Shown: in pieces, positions 9,737 through 18,566 of the stretch
How the letters are laid out: each line of letters starts with the position of its first letter
Position numbering within the stretch: position 1 is the stretch's first letter
Source of the DNA: Bacteroidota bacterium
Lineage (GTDB): Bacteria > Bacteroidota > Bacteroidia > Bacteroidales > UBA7332
Assembly (NCBI GenBank): GCA_030706585.1
Contig: JAUZOF010000002.1
Location: forward strand, 1-61,330
Direction: 5' to 3'
DNA: 61,330 bases
The notes under the pieces: generated by a model
The model's input: only the letters and a program-made list of their open reading frames with translations
Database searches by the model: none
Told to the model about the DNA's origin: nothing
Position numbers and translations under genes: made by a program

Positions 9737-11527
9737 ATGAAGAATATTATTTTATCAATTTTTGTGCTCTTGATGATTTCTCCTGTTTTTGCACAACAAC
9801 CACGGGCAGAATATCCGCGTCCGCAATTTGAAAGAACAGAATGGCTTAACCTGAACGGCGAGTGGACCTATTCGTTCGACTTTGGAAACTCGGGAAAAGC
9901 CCGAAAACTTGAAGAAAGTAATGGCTTTGAAAATAAGATTATTGTGCCTTTTTGTCCTGAAAGTAAATTGTCAGGAGTTGAACATAAGGACTTTATAAAC
10001 AATATGTGGTATCAGCGGAGAATTACGGTTCCTGCGGGCTGGTCCGGAAAGAATGTTCTCTTGCATTTTGGAGCGGTATATTATAAAACCGAAGTTTATG
10101 TTGATGGACAATTTGTGGGTCGTCACTTTGGGGGCACTTCTTCATTCGAATTTGATATCACCCGTTTTGTGACTCCCGGAAAAGAGGCCAATCTGGTAGT
10201 GTATGTTGCCGATGATCTTCGTTCTGGAATGCAGGGCGGTGGAAAACAGTGCTTTAATTATTATTCCGAAGGGTGTTCGTATACCCGTGTAACAGGTATC
10301 TGGCAAACAGTTTGGATGGAGGCTGTTTCTCAATACGGGTTGAAGCAAGTGCATCTGGTCCCTGATGTCGATCAGAAACAATTGGTTGTAACTCCTGCTT
10401 TTTTCAAGGAAAGCAATGCTAATTTATTGAAAATTACACTGAAAGATAAGGGTAAGGTTGTTGCTGAGAAAACCGTGAAAGCCAGCAACAGCGCTGTATG
10501 TGTCTTGCCGGTTTCTAACCTGAAAACATGGTCGCCCGAAAGTCCGTTTTTATATGATGTGGAATTAACAGTTATTGGTGCGGATAATCAGGCGATTGAT
10601 CACGTGAAATCGTATGTGGGGATGCGCAAGGTTCACATTGACGGCAACCGCATTTATCTGAATAATAAGCCATATTATCAACGTTTGGTACTCGATCAGG
10701 GCTTTTATCCCGACGGTATCTGGACCGCTCCAAGCGACGAAGCGTTGAAACACGATATCGAAATGTCTATGGAGGCCGGTTTTAACGGTGCGCGCTTGCA
10801 TCAGAAGGTTTTTGAAGATCGTTTTCATTACTGGGCCGACAAGCTCGGATATCTCGTATGGGCTGAATCTTCAAGTTGGGGACTGGATGCCAATAATGAG
10901 GCGGCTGCCCGTAATTTTATAGCCGAATGGTGCGAAAATGTGGTACGCGAACGCAATCACCCTTCCATCGTTACCTGGACTCCTTTCAATGAAACATGGG
11001 GGCCTTCGATGGAGCAATATCCCCGTTTCGTGCAGGATATTTATACCCTTACCAAGGCAATAGATCCGACTCGTCCTATCAATGATGCCAGTGGAGATAC
11101 TCACGTAGTTACCGATATTTGGAGCGTTCATAACTATGAAGGAAATCCGGAAAAACTCGCACAGGCGCTTTCTCCTGATAAAGAGGGCAAGTTGTTCACC
11201 AATTATACTGCACATGCTTTCCAGGTTTATTCAGGACAACCCTATTTGATTGACGAATTCGGAGGAATGATGTGGAATCCGAACCGCGATAAAAATCAAC
11301 CGGCCTGGGGTTATGGGGAATCACCGAAAGAGATGACAGATTTTTATAATCGTCTTGAAGGCCTTGTAGATGCTATTCTTAAAGTAGACAACGTGTGGGG
11401 GTATTGCTACACACAGTTGACGGATGTGGAACAGGAACGTAATGGAATTTATTACTACGACCGTACCCCGAAATTCGATATAAAGAAAATCCATTCCATT
11501 TTTTCGAAAGTTCCTCGGCAAAAATAA
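9737..11527 (+). CDS. GH2 family beta-glycosidase
   Basis: 596 aa; sugar-binding domain 'EWTYSFDFG', acid/base 'TPFNETWGP', nucleophile 'LIDEFGGMMW'. Confidence 0.88.
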   Translation: MKNIILSIFVLLMISPVFAQQPRAEYPRPQFERTEWLNLNGEWTYSFDFGNSGKARKLEESNGFENKIIVPFCPESKLSGVEHKDFINNMWYQRRITVPAGWSGKNVLLHFGAVYYKTEVYVDGQFVGRHFGGTSSFEFDITRFVTPGKEANLVVYVADDLRSGMQGGGKQCFNYYSEGCSYTRVTGIWQTVWMEAVSQYGLKQVHLVPDVDQKQLVVTPAFFKESNANLLKITLKDKGKVVAEKTVKASNSAVCVLPVSNLKTWSPESPFLYDVELTVIGADNQAIDHVKSYVGMRKVHIDGNRIYLNNKPYYQRLVLDQGFYPDGIWTAPSDEALKHDIEMSMEAGFNGARLHQKVFEDRFHYWADKLGYLVWAESSSWGLDANNEAAARNFIAEWCENVVRERNHPSIVTWTPFNETWGPSMEQYPRFVQDIYTLTKAIDPTRPINDASGDTHVVTDIWSVHNYEGNPEKLAQALSPDKEGKLFTNYTAHAFQVYSGQPYLIDEFGGMMWNPNRDKNQPAWGYGESPKEMTDFYNRLEGLVDAILKVDNVWGYCYTQLTDVEQERNGIYYYDRTPKFDIKKIHSIFSKVPRQK

Positions 11528-11569
11528 GCGACTTTTGGAAAAATGTTCAAAATGTAAAACCTTTTGCTT

Positions 11570-13162
11570 ATGAGAATAGTGTATAACTTACTTAATATTA
11601 TTGGCTTAGTTGCTGTTTTGTGTGTAGTGTCAGCTTTTCAACCGGTAGACACAGGCAAAAGTGCAGCGCAAAATGAGAAAAAAGAAGCCAATGCGAACGT
11701 TGCACGACTCGCGGGAGCATGGCGCGTCGATATTCCACAGGGCGATGGGGTCGTGATCCCTACCTATTTTGTTCTTCATCCAAACGGGGACAATTACGAG
11801 GGAACCGTTTCGATTAAAGCCACGGTGGATTTACCTATACGTAATCCGCATTGGGAAGAGGGCGATTTTGTGTTTGGTACGGACTGGAATATCGGATACC
11901 GTTTGCATCCTGAAGGTGAAAGTTTTTTCGTGACGATCAATTACGGTAATGGTTTTGAAAAAGGCTCTGCGATTCGCATACCGGAAACTGAAGCCATGAC
12001 TCCGAAAGCACTTCCTTTGCCGGAGTTGACCGATGTGCCGTCGAACGGAGCCGCTGCAACTCCTCCCATGGGATGGAATAGCTGGAATCATTTCGGTAAC
12101 CGTGTCGATGATGCGATTGTGCGCAAAGCGGCGGATGCGTTGGTCAACAGCGGCCTTGCAAAATTGGGATATGTGTATATCAATATTGACGATTGCTGGC
12201 AAGGTGGACGGGATGCTCATGGAAACATCGTTCCCAACAAGAAATTCCCTGATATGAAAGTTCTTGCCGATTATGTTCACAGTAAAGGTCTGAAACTGGG
12301 TCTTTATTCATCTCCCGGACCACGAACCTGTGGCGGTTATGAAGGCAGTTTCGGCCATGAGGAGCAGGATGCCAGGACGTATGCCGCCTGGGGTATCGAT
12401 TACCTGAAGTACGATTGGTGCAGTGCACAGCGCATGTACTCTAACGCTCAGGTTCGGGCTGTTTATCAAAAAATGGGAGAAGCTATCTCTAAAGCCGGGC
12501 GTCCCATTGTTTACAGTCTGTGCGAGTATGGCATAGAAGACGTATGGAAATGGGGTCAAACAGTAGGTGGAAATCTTTGGCGAACCGGATACGACATTAA
12601 TGACAGCTGGAACCGGATGGTCGAAATCGGATTTAATCAGGGGAATTTTTCTGTTTATGCCGGACCCGGTCATTGGAATGATCCGGATATGTTGGAAGTT
12701 GGCAACGGCGGCATGACTGATACCGAATATCGTACGCATTTCAGCCTCTGGTGCCTGTTGGCAGCTCCTTTGCTCGCCGGCAACGATCTGAATGCCATGT
12801 CAACCGAAACCCTGAATATTCTGGGAAACAAGGAGGCAATTGCCGTTGATCAGGATGCGTTGGGAAAAGCTGCGGTTCCGGTAATAAAAGATGGAGATAT
12901 TCAGATTTGGGCACGTGATCTGCACGATGGTTCGAAAGCGCTAGGCATTTTTAATATTGGAGAAGCAAGTCGCAAAGGAATAGTGGCTTTTCAGGATTTG
13001 AAAATCAGTGGAAAACAAAAGGTCAGAGATTTATGGCAGCATGCCGATCTGGGAGTTTTTGATACACAGTTCAACTACGAAGTTCCATCTCACGGTGTCG
13101 TGTTCGTGAAAATCACAAAGAATCACTTAGCCGGCAAGAAATCAATTCATCATAAGAAATAA
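11570..13162 (+). CDS. Alpha-galactosidase, GH27, with unusual N-terminal domain
   Basis: 'PPMGWNSWNHFG', 'YLKYDWC', 'GPGHWNDPDMLEVGNGG'; N-terminal ~130 aa precede the catalytic domain; ATG at 11570. Confidence 0.9.
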   Translation: MRIVYNLLNIIGLVAVLCVVSAFQPVDTGKSAAQNEKKEANANVARLAGAWRVDIPQGDGVVIPTYFVLHPNGDNYEGTVSIKATVDLPIRNPHWEEGDFVFGTDWNIGYRLHPEGESFFVTINYGNGFEKGSAIRIPETEAMTPKALPLPELTDVPSNGAAATPPMGWNSWNHFGNRVDDAIVRKAADALVNSGLAKLGYVYINIDDCWQGGRDAHGNIVPNKKFPDMKVLADYVHSKGLKLGLYSSPGPRTCGGYEGSFGHEEQDARTYAAWGIDYLKYDWCSAQRMYSNAQVRAVYQKMGEAISKAGRPIVYSLCEYGIEDVWKWGQTVGGNLWRTGYDINDSWNRMVEIGFNQGNFSVYAGPGHWNDPDMLEVGNGGMTDTEYRTHFSLWCLLAAPLLAGNDLNAMSTETLNILGNKEAIAVDQDALGKAAVPVIKDGDIQIWARDLHDGSKALGIFNIGEASRKGIVAFQDLKISGKQKVRDLWQHADLGVFDTQFNYEVPSHGVVFVKITKNHLAGKKSIHHKK

Positions 13163-13198
13163 ATTTTTCAAATTAAATATCAATTAATTAACTGCTTA

Positions 13199-15376
13199 AT
13201 GAAACGTAGCGCATTTTTACTGTCACTGTTTGTTTCCATTTCGTTGGGCTCATTTGCCCAAATTATACCGGTTGTTACCCGGCAAAATGCATTGGTTTTT
13301 CAGGTCAATCCGAATAAAGATCTGCAAATGGTTTATCTCGGTGAAAAACTGGCTAATCAGGATGAATATGGCCAGATTCCGGGTCTTTTCAATCAGTCGG
13401 GGGATTATACGGGCTTATATAATTCGGCATACACGTCGTCCGGTACCCGCAATTTGCTTGAGCCGGCTATTTCCGTGACACATTGGGACGGTAACAATTC
13501 GCTCGACTTGCAGTATGTCAGTCATCAGGTCGAAAAAATCAGTGACGATATCTCGCTCCTGAAAATTGTGCTGAAAGATCGCGTTTATCCATTTCAGGTG
13601 ACGATGTATGTGAAATCATATTTTGCCGAAGATGTGATTGAACAATGGACTGAAATAACACATCAGGAAAAGAAGAGTGTTACGCTGCACAAATACGCGT
13701 CGGCTAACCTGAGTCTGAAATCGTCGGCTTTCTATTTGACTCAATATCATGGTGATTGGGCAAAGGAGATGCATCCGGAAGAATCCAAACTGACACATGG
13801 TATTAAAACGCTGGATTCCAAGCTGGGAACACGTGCCAACCTGTTTCAACCCTCATTTTTTATGCTATCGATGGGAAAACCGGCAAGCGAAGATGAGGGA
13901 GAAGTGCTTTATGGTATGATGGAATGGAGCGGAAATTTCAAGATCGACATGGAGCTTGATCCTCAGGACAACTTACGTCTTATTGCCGGAATCAATAATT
14001 ACGCATCGGACTATTCTATTGTAACCAATCAGACGTTTAAAACTCCGGCCTTTTTGTATGTTCTGTCGCAGAACGGAAAAGGGGAAGCCAGTCGCAAGAT
14101 TCAGGCCTGGGCGCGCAACCATAAATTGCTGGATGGTAAAGGCAATCGGTTGACCTTACTCAATAACTGGGAAGCTACCGGTTTTGGCTTCGACGAACAA
14201 AAGCTCTTTTCGATTCTGAAAGACACCAAAAAACTGGGTGTGGATCTGTTTTTGCTCGACGATGGCTGGTTCGGTAATAAATATCCCCGCAATAGCGATA
14301 ATGCCGGATTGGGTGATTGGCAGGCCAACCGTGCTAAACTGCCCAATGGAGTGGCATCTCTGGTGAAAGAAGCCGGAGCTACCGGCGTGAAATTCGGAAT
14401 CTGGGTTGAACCCGAAATGGTGAATCCGGCAAGCGATTTGTATCATCAGCATCCCGACTGGGTAATCAAGCAACCCAATCGTGGAGAGTATTATTTCCGC
14501 AATCAGTTGGTGCTCGATTTGAGCAATCCCAAAGTGCAGGATTTCGTGTTTGGCGTGATTGATGGTCTTTTCAGGGAGAATCCTGATTTGGCATATATTA
14601 AATGGGATTGTAACGCGGTTATATACAATGCCTATTCGGCTCATTTGCAAAATCAATCGCATCTGTATGTCGATTATGTAAACGGGTTGTATAACGTTTT
14701 GAAACGAATTCGCGACAAATATCCGACGGTGCCTATGATGCTTTGTTCCGGTGGCGGAGGCCGTGTGGATTACGCAGCATTACAGTATTTTACTGAATTT
14801 TGGCCGAGCGATAACACCGATCCGCTGGAGAGAGTCTTCATGCAATGGGAATATTCATATTTCTTTCCGTCGATGAGTATGTCGTGCCACGTTACCGACT
14901 GGGGACGACAACCGCTTAAATACAAGGTGGATGTGGCAATGATGGGCAAAATGGGATTTGATATTGTTGTAGACCGTTTGTCCGAGAACGACTTAAAATT
15001 CTGTCAACAGGCTGTTGGTAATTACAATCAATTGAAGGATATTATCTGGCATGGCGACCAATACCGTTTGGTAGATCCTAAAAGCAACGACTTTGCTTCA
15101 CTGATGTATGTCGATTCGTCGAAACAAAAGGCCGTTGTCTTTAATTATCTGGTAAATAACCGTTATGATGTAAGAAGTGTTTATCCTGTAAAAATGAAGG
15201 GATTGAATCCTGATCAAAAATACAGTGTGCAAGAGGTGAATCTTTACCCCGGAACGCAGTCGGCACTTGATTCCCAGAAAGTTCTTTCGGGCGATTTCCT
15301 GATGAGAGTAGGGTACAATCCACGTGTTGATGGATCGAGACAAAGCGTAATCTTGCTGATTGAAGAAGCGAAATAA
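13199..15376 (+). CDS. Alpha-galactosidase, GH36
   Basis: 725 aa; 'LDDGWFG', 'GIWVEPEMVNP', 'YIKWDCN' nucleophile region, 'CSGGGGRVDYA'. Confidence 0.93.
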   Translation: MKRSAFLLSLFVSISLGSFAQIIPVVTRQNALVFQVNPNKDLQMVYLGEKLANQDEYGQIPGLFNQSGDYTGLYNSAYTSSGTRNLLEPAISVTHWDGNNSLDLQYVSHQVEKISDDISLLKIVLKDRVYPFQVTMYVKSYFAEDVIEQWTEITHQEKKSVTLHKYASANLSLKSSAFYLTQYHGDWAKEMHPEESKLTHGIKTLDSKLGTRANLFQPSFFMLSMGKPASEDEGEVLYGMMEWSGNFKIDMELDPQDNLRLIAGINNYASDYSIVTNQTFKTPAFLYVLSQNGKGEASRKIQAWARNHKLLDGKGNRLTLLNNWEATGFGFDEQKLFSILKDTKKLGVDLFLLDDGWFGNKYPRNSDNAGLGDWQANRAKLPNGVASLVKEAGATGVKFGIWVEPEMVNPASDLYHQHPDWVIKQPNRGEYYFRNQLVLDLSNPKVQDFVFGVIDGLFRENPDLAYIKWDCNAVIYNAYSAHLQNQSHLYVDYVNGLYNVLKRIRDKYPTVPMMLCSGGGGRVDYAALQYFTEFWPSDNTDPLERVFMQWEYSYFFPSMSMSCHVTDWGRQPLKYKVDVAMMGKMGFDIVVDRLSENDLKFCQQAVGNYNQLKDIIWHGDQYRLVDPKSNDFASLMYVDSSKQKAVVFNYLVNNRYDVRSVYPVKMKGLNPDQKYSVQEVNLYPGTQSALDSQKVLSGDFLMRVGYNPRVDGSRQSVILLIEEAK

Positions 15377-15412
15377 AATCTGAAAATTTTTAAGAATTGA
15401 GCCTATTATACT

Positions 15413-17287
15413 ATGATTAAATCAACCTTTTTAGTGATGTTTTGCTTGCTTGTAATGCTTGGAAATTGCGAGCAAGCTTTCGGGCAAGCTGCGGCGCCCA
15501 TGATTCCCAAGCCGGTAGAAGTGAAGAATCTTACCGGAACTTTCCAGTTGACAGCCAAGTCAAAAGTCATTGTCCCTGCCGGTAATATAGAGATAGAGGA
15601 GATTGCACAATCGTTTGCCGGGCAGTTGGCCTCGGTTATCGGACAAAAACCGGAAATTGTCAGCAGAAACCAGAAGCAATCCATTGAGTTTAAAATAAAC
15701 GGCGAGTTCAATTCCCGTCTGGGTAATGAGGGGTATTTCCTTTCCGTAACGCCAAAGATGATTACAATTTCGGCAAACAAACCTGCCGGACTTTTTTACG
15801 GAGCCCAAACTCTGTTGCAGATGATTTCTCCGGATAAAACCAATGCTCCGATACAGCTTGCTTGCACTGAAATAACCGATTATCCCCGATTTGGATGGCG
15901 TGGGCTGATGCTCGATGTTAGCCGTCATTTTTTCACAAAGGAAGAGGTAAAGCGGTTTATCGATCAGATGGCGAAATACAAGTTTAACGTGTTTCACTGG
16001 CACCTGACCGACAATCAGGGGTGGCGTATCGAAATTAAAGGATTGCCTCTGCTGACCAATGTTGGAGCATGGCGTGTCGCCCGCACCGGCAATTTCGGCT
16101 ATTTTGCTCCTCCGGCTGACGGAGAACAAAGCACCGACGGCGGATTTTATACTCAGGACGAAGTGCGTGACATTGTGAAATATGCACAGGAACGGTATGT
16201 GACCATAGTGCCGGAAATTGATGTGCCGGGACATAGTCTGGCGTTTATTGCCTCCTATCCCGAATCGTCTTGTACTCAGATTCAATATCCTGTGAATGCA
16301 GGGTTTCCGACCGGTGCCGATGTGGTGCTTTGTGCCGGAAATGACGATGTATTTAAAAAACTGGAAACTATATTCTCGGAAGTAGCATCTCTGTTCCCGG
16401 GCAAATATATTCATATCGGGGGCGATGAGGCCGATAAGGCATTCTGGAAAAAATGCCCCAAATGTCAGGAGAGGATGAAGCAAGAAAACCTGAAAAACGA
16501 AGAAGAGCTGCAAAGCTATTTTATTAAAAGGGTGAGCAAAATACTGGAATCCAACGGTAAGAGTTTGATCGGATGGGATGAAATCCTTGAAGGTGGACTT
16601 GCCTCCAATGCGGCTGTTATGTCGTGGCGTGGTACCGAGGGAGGTGCGGCAGCCGCCAAAGCCGGACACCCGGTTGTGATGACTCCCAATCAATATTGCT
16701 ATCTGGATCATACTCAGGGTGAGAATGTCATTGAACGATACGGAATCCTGTTCTGTTGTTTTATGCGAATGAAAGAGGCTTACAAATTTGATCCGATGAC
16801 CGGAGTGTCCGATTCTGCATACGTGCTGGGCGGACAAGCCAACTTGTGGACCGAAATGGTGCCCAATTACCGCAGAGCTGAGTACATGGTATGGCCGCGT
16901 GCGTTGGCTCTGTCCGAAGTGCTCTGGTCGCCGAAAGCAAACCGCGACTGGGACGAATTTGTACCACGGGTAGAAGCTCAATTTCAAAGATTTGACAAGG
17001 CCGATGTCAATTATGCTCCGAGTATGTACGATCCGGATATTTCAATGATAAAAGCCGGCGAAGATGATTACCGGATTGTTTTTACGCCTGAAATTAAAGG
17101 ACTGGATGTCTATTACACTTTCGATTTTACTTTCCCCGATCATCATTCGGCAAAATATGACGGGCAACCGATAAAGACTCCGAAAGGAGCTACTGATATC
17201 TGGGCGATAACCTACCGAAATGGAAAACCCATCGGACGTTTGTTGACCATAAAGTTTGATGAATTGAAATCCAGAATGGGTAAATGA
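15413..17287 (+). CDS. Beta-N-acetylhexosaminidase, GH20 (paralog 1)
   Basis: 624 aa; 'WRGLMLDVSRHFF', 'VFHWHLTDNQGWRIEIK', 'HIGGDEADKAFWKKCPKCQ' catalytic D-E pair. Confidence 0.93.
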   Translation: MIKSTFLVMFCLLVMLGNCEQAFGQAAAPMIPKPVEVKNLTGTFQLTAKSKVIVPAGNIEIEEIAQSFAGQLASVIGQKPEIVSRNQKQSIEFKINGEFNSRLGNEGYFLSVTPKMITISANKPAGLFYGAQTLLQMISPDKTNAPIQLACTEITDYPRFGWRGLMLDVSRHFFTKEEVKRFIDQMAKYKFNVFHWHLTDNQGWRIEIKGLPLLTNVGAWRVARTGNFGYFAPPADGEQSTDGGFYTQDEVRDIVKYAQERYVTIVPEIDVPGHSLAFIASYPESSCTQIQYPVNAGFPTGADVVLCAGNDDVFKKLETIFSEVASLFPGKYIHIGGDEADKAFWKKCPKCQERMKQENLKNEEELQSYFIKRVSKILESNGKSLIGWDEILEGGLASNAAVMSWRGTEGGAAAAKAGHPVVMTPNQYCYLDHTQGENVIERYGILFCCFMRMKEAYKFDPMTGVSDSAYVLGGQANLWTEMVPNYRRAEYMVWPRALALSEVLWSPKANRDWDEFVPRVEAQFQRFDKADVNYAPSMYDPDISMIKAGEDDYRIVFTPEIKGLDVYYTFDFTFPDHHSAKYDGQPIKTPKGATDIWAITYRNGKPIGRLLTIKFDELKSRMGK

Positions 17288-18546
17288 TTATAAGTGCAAC
17301 ATCGATGAGAATACTATTTTTTATTGCAGTGTTGGCCTTTTTCGGACATACAGCGCTTGGTCAAGGAAAAGCCCCAACAAAGAAGCAAGCCTTTGAGAAT
17401 GAATTCCGCATAGGAATATTCTGGCCGCCGGTATGGGAACATACCAATCAGGCTCAGTATAAAATTATTAAAGATGCTCATATCAACTACATACAAAATG
17501 TGCTTGGTTCGCAGCTCGATACAGAAGAACGTAACCGGAAAATGCTGGAACTGGCCGGAAAAAACGGTTTGAAACTGTTTGTGGCCGATCCGAGGGTAAA
17601 TGGCTCTGCTGATGATATCAAAGCGATGGTGGAATGCTACCGAAAGTATCCGGCAACGTCGGGTTATTATGTGGTTGATGAACCGGATGTGAAAGGAATG
17701 GACGGAGCGGCAAAAAAATATCAGACCATCCTCTCGTTCGACCGACAAGCTGTGCCCTATGTCAATCTGTTGCCTTCGTGGGCGGTACCCGATTACGACA
17801 ATTATGTGACCCAATGGATTGAAAAATGCGGGAAAGAAAATCTGAAATATCTCTCGTTCGACTGCTATCCGTTTTTGCTTGACGGAACCTTGCGAAATAC
17901 CTATTATCAGAATCTGAATGTTATCCGTAAGGCCGGATTGAAAATCGGAGTACCTACCTCTTGCTATCTTCAATCGGTGGGTATACCGGGATCTTATCGT
18001 CGACCCAGCGAAGCTGATATGCGATTGAATGTTTATTCGTGTTTGGCCTACGGAATTAAAAATCTGGTGTGGTTTACCTACTGGACACCTACCGGCAGAG
18101 GAGAAAAATTTACGAATGCTATTATCGACTCCTGCGGCAAAAAGACCGATTTGTACGTTCCATTTCAGCAGTTGAATCTACGCATTTCACAGCTGGGTAA
18201 AACGTTGATAAATCTTGATGCTCTATCGGTTTATCATGTTGGAAAAGAGGTTGCTGCAGGAATGGACGCGCTGCCTTCGGATTATGTGTTGCAACCGGAG
18301 TCTCATAATGCAGAATTGCTTCTTGCTGATTTTAAGGAAAAAACGGTGCACAAGCAATTTGTGATGATTGTCAATAAATCGGTTCAGTTCCCCGTTTCCC
18401 TTCCATTTCACCTGAAAACAGGAACGCAGATCAGAGAAGTCGCCCACGCTTCCGGAGATTCAAAAAAGAGCCGTTATGATAAACGATCGCAAACACTGTA
18501 TGTCGATCTGCTTCCCGGGGAAGGAAAATTGTTTGAAATTTATTAA
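17284..18546 (+). CDS. Secreted TIM-barrel glycosidase-like protein of uncertain family
   Basis: 420 aa with signal peptide; 'GYYVVDEPDVKGM' acid/base-like motif, 'LVWFTYWTP'; start overlaps GH20 stop (ATGA). Confidence 0.55.
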   Translation: MIISATSMRILFFIAVLAFFGHTALGQGKAPTKKQAFENEFRIGIFWPPVWEHTNQAQYKIIKDAHINYIQNVLGSQLDTEERNRKMLELAGKNGLKLFVADPRVNGSADDIKAMVECYRKYPATSGYYVVDEPDVKGMDGAAKKYQTILSFDRQAVPYVNLLPSWAVPDYDNYVTQWIEKCGKENLKYLSFDCYPFLLDGTLRNTYYQNLNVIRKAGLKIGVPTSCYLQSVGIPGSYRRPSEADMRLNVYSCLAYGIKNLVWFTYWTPTGRGEKFTNAIIDSCGKKTDLYVPFQQLNLRISQLGKTLINLDALSVYHVGKEVAAGMDALPSDYVLQPESHNAELLLADFKEKTVHKQFVMIVNKSVQFPVSLPFHLKTGTQIREVAHASGDSKKSRYDKRSQTLYVDLLPGEGKLFEIY

Positions 18547-18566
18547 TCATTTACCTATAAATCAAT

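Noticed and set aside
15560-16987. 475-aa minus-strand ORF
   Set aside because: Antisense to GH20 at 15413-17287, with no recognisable domain; shadow ORF from codon bias.
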